From IMG/VR virus record IMGVR_UViG_3300049255_000177, positions 1-20,845 of that record: a stretch of DNA of 20,845 bases. One strand, given 5' to 3'. Within the stretch, counting starts at the first letter, position 1. Every line of letters begins with the position of its first letter. The translations under genes were made by a program, and so were the position numbers. The notes beneath the pieces were generated by a model. It was not told the origin of the DNA, made no database searches, and saw nothing but the letters and a program-made list of their open reading frames with translations. This DNA is from a virus. Below, in pieces: positions 7,547 to 14,516 of this stretch.

Positions 7547-9088
7547 CTAGGGATCGTAGATCGGGCGAGGAGCATCATGGCCGCCCTCCCCGTCCTGTCG
7601 GATGAACCGGCCCTCCACGGGACCGATACCCTCCACCGTCAGCGCGGCGTATTCGTCGGCCTCCACCACATGGCTGAACCGGTTCTTTTCCGGGCTCAGC
7701 CCGACCACCTGGCCGCGCCGTTTGTAGTGGAAGCCGCCGGCGTAGCCCTGGATCAGGCCGATGCAATCCGGATCGATGATCTTGGCCGGCTCGCCGGGCC
7801 CCACGCTCTTGCGAAACAGCCGGTCAATGGCCGCCCGCCGATCCTTGGGCACATTGGTGGGGGCCAGCTGGGCTTCGATCCCCGTATAGTGCTGCAGGGC
7901 CTGGGCCGTGGTGAATTCGCTGGCCGCGTTGGCCCCGCCGGCGGCGGGATCCAGGCACAGCATGGCGCCGGGCGCATGCTGGAAGCGGGTTTCGATGATG
8001 CGCCGGATCTCGCCGCCCAGCTCCTCCGTGGTCATCTGGCCGTCGGGCAGGTAGATCTCCGCCAGGGTGCGCCATTGGCCCGAATAGGCGCGTTGGCTGA
8101 AGGTCGCGGCCGGGATCATGGCGTTGGACCCGGCGTCGATGCCCACATAGACCGGCGAGAAGCGATCGACCTCCAGGGAGCGGATCGCCACATGGCGGTC
8201 CTGGTCGAAATTGGGATGCACGGGTTGGCCGTGGCGGCCATAGCCCGGCCGATTGTTGATCATCCGGCCGATGTCATAGGCGTCCAGCTGGGTCGCCATG
8301 TGGGCGTAGTAGTCCGGCCTGATGCGGCGCAGATTGGCCATGTTCTCGGCATTGGCGGAGAAGCCCCCGGGCTGGCGAAACAGCCGGTCGGTGACCGGCG
8401 CCCGGCCGCCGTCGGGCATGCGCTTCAGATGGAACCGGGTGTGGTAGGCGGTGCCGATCATGGGGGCGTTGGCGTCGCCGAAGATCCCCGAATAGCCCGG
8501 TTCGCCGCCGTCCGGACGATCCTCGGGCTCGGGGTAGCGGCCGACGCGGTTGGATCCCAGCGACAGGATTTGCGGCAGGTCCGCGTTGGTGTCAGCTTCT
8601 GGCAGGTGGATCGCGGTGAACTCGAACCCCCGGAAGAAGTCCTCGATATCCAGGTCGTTGACGGCGCGGAACAGGGTCTCGACATGCAGGCGCGAGGGCT
8701 GGCCCCGGATATTGACCACCATGTCGAAGGTGTGGTCCGCCGGGTCGCCGCGCGACCCGCGAAACTCGCCCATGGTCTGGGGATAGACCTTGAAGTAGCT
8801 GGGCATGATCGTGTCCCAGGCCCGCCGATAGGTTGGGCAGATGCACACGATCCGGGCTCGACGCACGCTGTCGCGGGGACTAGGCTGTTGCCAGGTTGCG
8901 ACGCGGACGTACCGGCGGCTTGAGGCCGTGGTCTTCCCACCCCCCGTAGGCCCCTCGATCATCGCGATGGGGGCCCGGCTGACCTCGTAGGCCTCGGCGA
9001 CGGGGCCGGCGAATGTCCAGCGCCGCAAATCCACCTGATCGCGCAGCTGCAAGCCTTTTTCCCCGACCCCGACCCGTTTTACGATCAC
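7547..9088 (-). CDS. Terminase large subunit (513 aa)
   Basis: This is the packaging motor ATPase and nuclease. Walker A is GPTGGGKT (46-53). A Walker-B-like strand FTAIHLPEAD (157-166) supplies the catalytic acid. The C-terminal RNase-H-like nuclease begins at VYVGIDAG (313-320), with Asp318 as the first metal ligand, and a second acidic strand MLCLDPAAGG follows. Length and order fit large terminases of BPP-1-like podoviruses. The start is GTG at 9088 and has a weak ribosome site. A slightly downstream TTG preceded by AAGG is possible. The gene follows the probable small subunit across a 209-bp gap with a strong hairpin. Confidence 0.9.
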   Translation of the reverse strand: MIVKRVGVGEKGLQLRDQVDLRRWTFAGPVAEAYEVSRAPIAMIEGPTGGGKTTASSRRYVRVATWQQPSPRDSVRRARIVCICPTYRRAWDTIMPSYFKVYPQTMGEFRGSRGDPADHTFDMVVNIRGQPSRLHVETLFRAVNDLDIEDFFRGFEFTAIHLPEADTNADLPQILSLGSNRVGRYPEPEDRPDGGEPGYSGIFGDANAPMIGTAYHTRFHLKRMPDGGRAPVTDRLFRQPGGFSANAENMANLRRIRPDYYAHMATQLDAYDIGRMINNRPGYGRHGQPVHPNFDQDRHVAIRSLEVDRFSPVYVGIDAGSNAMIPAATFSQRAYSGQWRTLAEIYLPDGQMTTEELGGEIRRIIETRFQHAPGAMLCLDPAAGGANAASEFTTAQALQHYTGIEAQLAPTNVPKDRRAAIDRLFRKSVGPGEPAKIIDPDCIGLIQGYAGGFHYKRRGQVVGLSPEKNRFSHVVEADEYAALTVEGIGPVEGRFIRQDGEGGHDAPRPIYDP

Positions 9089-9235
9089 AGGTTGGGGCCG
9101 TCCGGACAGGGTCGGATGAGGCTAGAAGGGTCGATGCCCGACGGAAGATGGGCCACGGCTGGCGGGGCGGCCGGCGGGAGGGGGTGGCGGGGTCGGATCG
9201 AGGGGGCGCCGGCTTCGCCGTCAGGCTCCCTCAGT

Positions 9236-9270
9236 GCGCCGCCCGCTGATCTTCGATCAGCGGGCGGCGC
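9236..9270. terminator. Perfect 16-bp hairpin between terminase genes
   Basis: Arms 9236-9251 (GCGCCGCCCGCTGATC) and 9255-9270 are exactly complementary, with a 3-nt TTC loop. There is no T-run on either side, so a classical intrinsic terminator is doubtful. Attenuation between the two terminase genes, an RNA-processing site or a packaging-site element are alternatives. Confidence 0.45.
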
Positions 9271-9297
9271 GGCGCGATCGCCCGGCCGATCAACGGG

Positions 9298-9846
9298 TTA
9301 GGGCTGGCCGTCCGACTGGCCCTGTCCGACTGGCCGACCACCCGTTGGCAAATCGTCAACGATTTCAATGGGCGCGTCGTCGTCGAAGGACAGCAGGCCG
9401 GCGGCGCCGCTGGCCTGGCCCTCGGGGATCATGAACGCCATGGCCGGCGGCTTGGCCTTGCTCTCGGCGGCCTGCGGCTGGCGCTGGTGGATGTAGGGCA
9501 TGAGCTCCACCCGCTCCCGGGCCAGCAGGACCCAGCCCTCGGCGCGCGAGATGCCGAGGGCCTTGGCCAGCAACGCCGCCTTGACCAGCATCGCCAGCGT
9601 CACGGCGTCCAGCCCCAGGTCGACGATCTGGAGCTCCGCCGCCAGCGCCTTGGCCTTTTTGAGGTCCGCGGGCTTGACCATGGCCAGCTCGGCCGCCTGC
9701 TGACCGGGCGTCATCCCGCCATAGGTCGCCTCGACCCACCGCGCCAGGTCCGCCGACCGCCGATTGCGCGCCCCATGCGGCCGCCCCCGACGCCGCATTG
9801 GGGCCGGCTGGGCGAGGTCGAGGGAGGGCTGGGCGGCATCGGTCAT
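9298..9846 (-). CDS. Probable terminase small subunit (182 aa)
   Basis: It is encoded immediately upstream of the large terminase, where the DNA-recognition subunit is expected. The N-terminus carries a basic AT-hook-like segment, RRRGRPHGARNRRSADLARW (about 18-37). A helical region follows (MTPGQQAAELAMVKP...LKKAKALAAELQ) with a central HTH-like core. The C-terminus is acidic and low-complexity. I see no strict family signature, so the name rests on position, size and the basic helical N-terminus. The ATG at 9846 has no good Shine-Dalgarno. Only 19 bp separate it from the first heptamer of the symmetric array, so the array probably lies in its promoter/leader. Confidence 0.58.
   Translation of the reverse strand: MTDAAQPSLDLAQPAPMRRRGRPHGARNRRSADLARWVEATYGGMTPGQQAAELAMVKPADLKKAKALAAELQIVDLGLDAVTLAMLVKAALLAKALGISRAEGWVLLARERVELMPYIHQRQPQAAESKAKPPAMAFMIPEGQASGAAGLLSFDDDAPIEIVDDLPTGGRPVGQGQSDGQP
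9782..9803 (+). repeat. 22-bp direct repeat, copy 1
   Basis: It is identical to 14615-14636 (starts CGCCCCCGACGCC, ends CATTGGGG). This copy lies in the terminase small gene and encodes part of the basic PMRRRGR segment. Similarity stops abruptly on both sides. Confidence 0.8.
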
Positions 9847-9865
9847 TGGTGGCGATTATTTTAGA

Positions 9866-10119
9866 GGGTTCTGCAGGGTTCTGCCCAGGGTTCTGTCATT
9901 TGTTCCGCCTTTTCCAGGCCTTAGACCTTAGAGAACCCATAGAACCCATAGAACCCTATTATCCTCATGTGTGCGTGAGCAATACGAGGCGCCAAGCCCG
10001 ATGCCGCGCGCGTACAGGAGGGGCGACAGGGTTCTATGGGTTCTATGGGTTCTGTGCGGCCTAAGCCGCTGATCTTGCTGGCCGAATGGCAGAACCCGGG
10101 CAGAACCCGGGCAGAACCC
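9866..10119. repeat. Symmetric array of twelve GGGTTCT/AGAACCC heptamers
   Basis: GGGTTCT starts at 9866, 9876 and 9888. AGAACCC starts at 9932, 9941 and 9950. GGGTTCT starts again at 10029, 10038 and 10047. AGAACCC starts at 10091, 10102 and 10113. The four triplets mirror each other exactly around 9992.5: outer triplets span 29 bp, inner triplets 25 bp, and both outer gaps are 37 bp. The inner triplets form a perfect 26-bp inverted repeat (9932-9957 and 10028-10053). No convincing gene covers the region. It has iteron or operator character and sits between the leftward late genes and rightward early genes. Candidate roles are replication origin, control region or packaging site. Confidence 0.92.
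9959..9967 (+). promoter_or_regulatory. DnaA-box-like 9-mer in the centre of the array
   Basis: TTATCCTCA differs from the consensus DnaA box TTATCCACA at one position. It lies in the central gap of the heptamer array. A single 8/9 match is weak by itself, but its position supports an origin hypothesis. Confidence 0.4.
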
Positions 10120-10233
10120 TCCGGCCGTCTGGCTTCGCCAACTTCATGCCCTCGAAGTGGAGGGTCGGGGTCGGGCCAAACGCCGCGAACCCTGTGTCTC
10201 ATGTCAATGGGTCGGGGCGCAAGCGCGGGGCGG
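10120..10233. other. Gap between array and early promoter
   Basis: This stretch of about 115 bp lies between the last heptamer and the early promoter. I see no gene or further heptamer in it. Confidence 0.3.
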
Positions 10234-10266
10234 TTGACAGCCTCTCAACTGTCGCTTAAAACGACA
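10234..10266 (+). promoter_or_regulatory. Early rightward promoter with overlapping palindrome
   Basis: TTGACA (10234-10239) is followed after 17 bp by TAAAAC (10257-10262), a good sigma-70-type pair. The imperfect palindrome TGTCGCTTAAAACGACA (10250-10266) covers the -10 element and looks like a repressor operator. The first downstream start codon is at 10316. Confidence 0.6.
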
Positions 10267-10315
10267 CTCGACGCGGTCGGCAAGGGCCGTCGCGGCATCG
10301 GAAAGGACCGAACAC

Positions 10316-10468
10316 ATGGCTCTCGATCGCTCGGAAATCGCCCGCGCCCTGGCCAAGGCCATCGCTTACAAGCAATGCGCCAAGCAGGAAGACGCGGAGG
10401 CCTGGGCCCGGCGACTGGTCGAGCTGCTGGAATGCGCCGAAATCCTGGCGCCGGCTGGGGAGCGCTGA
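10316..10468 (+). CDS. Small early protein (50 aa)
   Basis: This short gene starts at ATG 10316 behind a GGAAAGGA ribosome site and ends at TGA 10466-10468. The product begins MALDRSEIARALAKAIAYKQ and is a single amphipathic helical unit with two Cys residues (positions 21 and 40). It is the first gene after the early promoter, and the next gene starts 4 bp after its stop. Third positions are GC-rich like its neighbours, supporting real coding. I do not recognise the family. Size and position suggest an early host-takeover or regulatory peptide. Confidence 0.6.
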   Translation: MALDRSEIARALAKAIAYKQCAKQEDAEAWARRLVELLECAEILAPAGER

Positions 10469-10471
10469 GCC

Positions 10472-10813
10472 ATGGCCACCACACTCAACCGCGCCCATCT
10501 GCGCCGCATGATCGAACGCGGCGAACTCGTCGCCAGCTGCGACGGGATTTATACCGATGACTACGCCCAGGACGAGGCCGCCAACTATCGGCGCACGGAC
10601 TGGATGCCGGCCCGCGTCCGGGCCGCCGGCGAAGCCTGGAACGACGCGCCGGCGGGGTGTGTCACGTTGGACCCTCGCGATTTCTGCGGCTTACCTTCGG
10701 CCGCGCGCCGCCGTCGCGGCCTGACGTTCAGCCTAGCCCCCGGCCGACCGGTCGGGGGCCTTGCTGAGCGCCTGGCGATTTGGGCGAGGAGGAATGCACA
10801 TGAGCGCGCTTGA
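10472..10813 (+). CDS. Hypothetical early protein (113 aa)
   Basis: This is the second gene of the rightward early run. The N-terminal part (TTLNRAHLRRMIERGELVAS) has helix-turn character, followed by acidic YTDDYAQDEAANYRRTDWMPARVR. The last 40 residues are Arg/Pro-rich. Its end overlaps the next gene by 14 bp. I see no catalytic motif or membrane segment, and the family is not recognised. Confidence 0.55.
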   Translation: MATTLNRAHLRRMIERGELVASCDGIYTDDYAQDEAANYRRTDWMPARVRAAGEAWNDAPAGCVTLDPRDFCGLPSAARRRRGLTFSLAPGRPVGGLAERLAIWARRNAHERA

Positions 10814-11138
10814 CCTTCGCCCGCCGGGCCGCCACCACATGGCGACGTGTGAGGAACCGCGCATGGCCGCTGCCGATCGACCCAGCGACGCCCAGCTTAT
10901 CGCCCGTGCGGGCGTGTCGATGTTCGGCGATGAGTGGCCGGCGCCTTTGGCGCGGGCACTCGGCGTCAACCCGCGCACGATGCAGCGCCTGGCGGCCGCC
11001 GTGCGCGAGGGGCGCGGCTATCCGCTCAACCCTTCGCTGATCGAGGATCTTGCCGCGCTTCTGCGCCTCGAGGCGCGCGAGCACCTGGCGCAGGCGGAGG
11101 CCCTCGAACAGGCCTCCGCCGACGCTAAGGCGCGGTAG
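10800..11138 (+). CDS. HTH-containing small protein (112 aa)
   Basis: The start at 10800 is chosen because a perfect AGGAGG (10787-10792) lies 7 nt upstream. The ATG at 10794 would sit only 1 nt from it. Residues about 30-75 read as a helix-turn-helix: FGDEWPAPLARALGVNPRTMQRLAAAVREG, where LARALGVNPRTMQRL fits the two DNA-binding helices. A charged Ala/Glu helix follows. Small proteins of this design are common in alphaproteobacterial prophages as putative regulators. The DNA target is unknown. Confidence 0.65.
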   Translation: MSALDLRPPGRHHMATCEEPRMAAADRPSDAQLIARAGVSMFGDEWPAPLARALGVNPRTMQRLAAAVREGRGYPLNPSLIEDLAALLRLEAREHLAQAEALEQASADAKAR

Positions 11139-11216
11139 GGGTTCGGGGGAAGCGCTGGCGTGAGCAGGCGGCCGGATCGCCATCGCGCGGGGGCGCGGAT
11201 TTCGTGAGATTGGCGG

Positions 11217-11245
11217 TTGATCGCCGTACAGCGATCTTGTACAGT
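11217..11245 (+). promoter_or_regulatory. Promoter with operator-like palindrome for the 128-aa gene
   Basis: TTGATC (11217-11222) and TACAGT (11240-11245) are spaced by 17 bp. The palindrome GATCGC-N6-GCGATC (11219-11236) fills the spacer between them, a position where a bound repressor would block RNA polymerase. Confidence 0.6.
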
Positions 11246-11299
11246 CAGCCTATGGACGCGACGGGATCAGCCCGACGCCCGAGGTTCGGAGACCTGAAG

Positions 11300-11686
11300 A
11301 TGACCACCCTGATCCGCGAACAGACCAGCATCCCCGCCGTTGGCGACATCTGGGCCGACGACGGCGCGTTGGGAAAGGGATTTGTCCACGCCCCGCGGCT
11401 ATCGCGCGTCGCAACAATCGACACGTTTGGTGAAAGCGTCCACTACAAGTGGGATGGCGAAGAGACTTATGCGGTCGCCCTAATCTATGGTCGTGGCGAA
11501 CGGGCCTACGGAACGCTGTCCGGTCCACGGGCTTTTGATGGCCGGTACATAAACAATCGCGTAGCCGATCGATTGGCCGGACGGGTGTTTAATGGCGTCG
11601 ATGACTTGGCCGACGCACTCAAGGACCTAGGATTTGACGCTGTCGTCCAGACCCATTCGGGGGGCTCTTATACCCGCATTCGGTAA
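11300..11686 (+). CDS. Unknown protein of a self-contained cassette (128 aa)
   Basis: The start at 11300 has GGAG 8 nt upstream. Longer readings from 11204 or 11252 would begin in or at the promoter. The product starts MTTLIREQTSIPAVGDIWADD and reads as a compact mixed alpha/beta soluble protein. It has no signal peptide, membrane segment or catalytic motif that I recognise. Codon use is less GC-biased than its neighbours (ATA, TTT and AAT codons around GRYINNRV), which suggests later acquisition. It has its own promoter with a palindrome and a strong hairpin 28 bp after the stop, the architecture of a lysogenic-conversion moron. Function unknown. An anti-defence role is a hypothesis only. 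Confidence 0.7.
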   Translation: MTTLIREQTSIPAVGDIWADDGALGKGFVHAPRLSRVATIDTFGESVHYKWDGEETYAVALIYGRGERAYGTLSGPRAFDGRYINNRVADRLAGRVFNGVDDLADALKDLGFDAVVQTHSGGSYTRIR

Positions 11687-11713
11687 CCGATCACCTGGAA
11701 GCCCCTAGTGCAT

Positions 11714-11740
11714 CCCCTCCTCTCCAGCGGAGAGGAGGGG
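11714..11740 (+). terminator. 12-bp hairpin after the 128-aa gene
   Basis: CCCCTCCTCTCC (11714-11725) and its exact complement (11729-11740) enclose AGC. No T-run follows, so termination would be of the U-tract-free type or need Rho. The position right after the gene favours a terminator. Confidence 0.6.
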
Positions 11741-11819
11741 GGCTCAGAGGTCGGGCCGGGAGCAACTAAGTGCGCTTTCGGGGGACCAGCCTGTTTAGCA
11801 ACACGCAGACATTCGGACA

Positions 11820-12239
11820 ATGAGCCAGCCCTCAAATAGCTTCGGGACCCTCTACGGCCTGCTCCTCCAGGCCTGCGGCCTGTCGCACCGAGAAGCCGCC
11901 GCGCTGCACGGCGTGCGGCTGGACACGATCAACTCCTGGTCCTCAGGGCGGCGGGAGACGCCCGCCGGCGTCATCGCCGATCTGCGCGCACTGTATCGGT
12001 CGATCGCCGGGGCGGCGGCGAACCATGCCGAGACGCTGCGTGAGGCGCCAGATGATTGCGCGATCGAGCTGGGTTATCCGGCCCACGATCATGAGGCGCT
12101 GGCGCTGGGGTTTCCCAGCATCGGCGCATGGCGCGCCATGGCCGCGATCGTGGTCGCGCAGACAGACCGCCCGATGATCCTGGTCCCCCGCGGCTCAACC
12201 CCGGCCACGGCCGCAGCGGTCGATGCGCACGGCCGGTAA
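11820..12239 (+). CDS. HTH regulator, XRE/YdiL-like (139 aa)
   Basis: Residues about 12-50 form a helix-turn-helix: LLLQACGLSHREAAALHGVRLDTINSWSSGRRETP. The LSHREAAALHGV/TINSWSSGRR pair fits scan and recognition helices. The remainder is a small helical and Pro-rich tail ending PMILVPRGSTPATAAAVDAHGR. It lies 133 bp downstream of the unknown 128-aa gene on the same strand and converges with the leftward operon (73-bp gap). It could be the autoregulator of the preceding cassette. The ribosome site is weak. Regulator class is a fold-level inference. Confidence 0.68.
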   Translation: MSQPSNSFGTLYGLLLQACGLSHREAAALHGVRLDTINSWSSGRRETPAGVIADLRALYRSIAGAAANHAETLREAPDDCAIELGYPAHDHEALALGFPSIGAWRAMAAIVVAQTDRPMILVPRGSTPATAAAVDAHGR

Positions 12240-12311
12240 TGACGCTTAAGGACCGCGCGCTCACGATCCTGGCGCGCCCTCGTAGCCAATGCGCGTGTCG
12301 TAGACGGCCTC

Positions 12312-12605
12312 CTAGGTCGCGGCCGGGATTTCGACCTGGCTGGTGCCCAGGCCGGCGGCCGACAGCCCATGGCGCAGTGCGTCCGCCGCATCGTCGGCCG
12401 GCGGCGGCCAGGTCGCTTCTCCGCTTAGGATCGCCACCACCTCTTCCACCGATCCCTTCACCCCCAGCTGATCCAATCCGCCGGCCACCGCGCCGAACAC
12501 GATCATCGTGTGTTTCTGCTGGGAGACCTGCACCCGCGCCACCTGGTCCGGATTGACCGGGATCCGCGTGCCATTGATCAGTTCAAGCCACACGAATTTT
12601 GCCAT
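12312..12605 (-). CDS. Small phage protein, last gene of the replication operon (97 aa)
   Basis: Its ATG directly follows the helicase stop (TAGATG). The first 60 residues have the rhythm of small beta-barrel proteins: FVWLELINGTRIPVNPDQVARVQ, a TMIVFG strand, then VKGSVEEVVAIL. This resembles the layout of FlbD-type small proteins (hydrophobic strands, NG turn, VNPD, then SVEEVV). The likeness is structural only and may be convergent. The tail is Ala-rich. Function unknown. A replication accessory role is inferred from operon position. Confidence 0.6.
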   Translation of the reverse strand: MAKFVWLELINGTRIPVNPDQVARVQVSQQKHTMIVFGAVAGGLDQLGVKGSVEEVVAILSGEATWPPPADDAADALRHGLSAAGLGTSQVEIPAAT

Positions 12606-14516
12606 CTACGCCTCCAGCGCCTCAGCCAACTTGATGAACATGCCCTTGAACTTCTTGTCCAAGCCCTTGTCGCACCCGCCGTTGGTGAACAGATGTTTCG
12701 GCATCTGCCTCAACACCCCGGCCCAGGGTCCGGGCGTGGCCAGGCGGCCGGCCCAGGGCGAGCCGGCGAACAGGGCGTTCAGGCCTGGATGCACGGTCGG
12801 CACGAACAGCCGGGCCGTGGAAAAGTCCTTCACCACATCGTCCGCCGCGAAGCTGATCGACAGCCCCACCTGGGGCAAATACTTCTCCACGTCGTCGATA
12901 TGGCTGGGGGTTGTCTGCCAGGCCTCCAGCAACTCCCACACGCTCTTCTTGGAATTCGTGCGCCACACGTCCGGCTGTTGCTTCAACATCAGGTCGAAAC
13001 ACCGCCGCCAGGTCTTGGTGCGCGTGGCCGTCTCGTTCAGCTGATCGGCGCGCAGCCATGCGGCCCAGTGCTCCAGCTCGCCGGCGTCGGGCATGGCCTC
13101 CGACAGGGCCACATGGCAGCCGGCGGCCAGGGCGCCGAAGGTGTCGGCCGATCGGTCCTCATGTCCCGCGGCGATCAGCATCTCGCGCATGGCGTCGCGC
13201 AGCCGATCCCAGCGCGACCGGTCGCCCTCCATCTCGCACCACTTGAACATGCGGCGCAGCAGCTGGCGGCCCACCGCCTGGGCCAGCTTGGCCTCGCGCA
13301 GGCCCAGCTCCTTCAGCACGTCCACGCCCCGCTCGCCGGCCCGCGCCGGCGGCCGTTCGCGCATCATCAGCACGGCCATGCGGCTGGCGTCCTGGGCGTC
13401 CATGGCGGGCAGGGCGATCGAGCTGAACAGGAAGCTCGACATCACCGAAAATTCCTGGCCCACGCCATCCTTGCCGCCCCTCTGCATCTTGTCGCCGGAA
13501 TAGGCGATGCGGGCCAGCTCCAGGATCTTGTCCGTGGTGCGCGTATCGGCCTTGGCCTCCAGCTCGTCGACCATCACGGCCACGCTGTCCTGCCGCACCT
13601 TCTGATAGATCCCCGCCTGCGTGGTGTTGCTGGTCGACAGCAGCGCCCCGTTCATGATCCAGCGCAGCAGCTTCTGCAGGGTCGATTTGCCCGCCCCCTC
13701 GGTGCCCACCACATAGACCACCGGCCGCTGCTCCAGGCCGCCGCCGACCATGGCCGTCATCAGCCAGCCCAGCGCCAGGCGCGCGTCCATCTCGCCCCGG
13801 TCCCAGTTCCAGCTCTGCAGGGCCTGCAGCAACAGATCGCCCGGCGAGCCATCGCCGGCCTTCTCGTATCGCTCGCTGGGGCGGCCGATCCGGGGCCGGC
13901 CGGGATAGATATATTCGCCATGCTCGCCCGGCGGCTTCCATTTGCCGCCCACCATCACCGCGTCGCCGGCGTGATAGATCAGGCCGCCGTTGTCGTCGCG
14001 CCACGCGCCCCGCCCGCGCACCCGGTCCTCCAGCTCGAAGGCGCCCTTATAGGCGCAGGCCGCGAACAGATCCTGGCGCGCCTCCTCGGCCGCCCAGTTC
14101 TTCACCATCGGGCTCTCGCCCTTGTTGCGCGGCATGGTCCACTGCGGCCAGGCCCAGCACAGATACAGCGGCCGGCCCTTGAACAGGGCGTCGATGTGGC
14201 CCTTGCCGGCGTTCGGCGCCAGGGTGTGCACCTCGCCCAAGGTATTGAGGAAGTAGAAGGTTTCGCCGAGGGTCCCCAGCGGGGTGACGGGGCAGTTTTG
14301 CGGCAGCCCCGTGCGCCGGTCCACAAACCCCGCGCCGCGCCATTGGCCGGGCTCGATCGTCTCCTCCGGCTCGCCCCGCTTGGCCACGTTCATGGGACAC
14401 CCCTTGGGCGCATCGGCCAGGGCCTGCTGGCGCAGGCTCAGCACCGCCTCGGCGTCGTCCTCGAAGGTGGGGAACGCCGCGGCGATCTCGTCGAAGGGAC
14501 TAAGGGACTGGGTCAA
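12606..14516 (-). CDS. Phage replicative helicase, AAA+/SF3-like ATPase (636 aa)
   Basis: This is a probable DNA helicase of the replication module. From the proposed start, Walker A is GTEGAGKST (about 271-279) and Walker B is VAVMVDELEA (about 312-321). They are followed by a sensor-like SSFLFSSIALPAM segment and an arginine-rich stretch. The N-terminal 250 residues may be a primase-coupling region. No zinc finger or AEP primase motif was found. I place the start at TTG 14516 because it overlaps the methyltransferase stop as TTGA, as other genes in this operon do. An open frame to 14648 exists but reads through the methyltransferase. The primase lies two genes upstream, so primase and helicase are separate polypeptides. 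Confidence 0.75.
   Translation of the reverse strand: MTQSLSPFDEIAAAFPTFEDDAEAVLSLRQQALADAPKGCPMNVAKRGEPEETIEPGQWRGAGFVDRRTGLPQNCPVTPLGTLGETFYFLNTLGEVHTLAPNAGKGHIDALFKGRPLYLCWAWPQWTMPRNKGESPMVKNWAAEEARQDLFAACAYKGAFELEDRVRGRGAWRDDNGGLIYHAGDAVMVGGKWKPPGEHGEYIYPGRPRIGRPSERYEKAGDGSPGDLLLQALQSWNWDRGEMDARLALGWLMTAMVGGGLEQRPVVYVVGTEGAGKSTLQKLLRWIMNGALLSTSNTTQAGIYQKVRQDSVAVMVDELEAKADTRTTDKILELARIAYSGDKMQRGGKDGVGQEFSVMSSFLFSSIALPAMDAQDASRMAVLMMRERPPARAGERGVDVLKELGLREAKLAQAVGRQLLRRMFKWCEMEGDRSRWDRLRDAMREMLIAAGHEDRSADTFGALAAGCHVALSEAMPDAGELEHWAAWLRADQLNETATRTKTWRRCFDLMLKQQPDVWRTNSKKSVWELLEAWQTTPSHIDDVEKYLPQVGLSISFAADDVVKDFSTARLFVPTVHPGLNALFAGSPWAGRLATPGPWAGVLRQMPKHLFTNGGCDKGLDKKFKGMFIKLAEALEA

Noticed and set aside
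9866-10119. CRISPR array
   Set aside because: Repeats are 7 bp, spaced 9-12 bp within triplets and in both orientations, with no unique spacers of regular length and no cas genes.
9798-10202. Two opposing open frames across the heptamer array with EPIEPIEP and GFYGFYGF peptides
   Set aside because: The peptides are direct translations of the 9-bp-spaced heptamers, and the two frames mirror each other around the array centre. No ribosome site or other coding character supports them.
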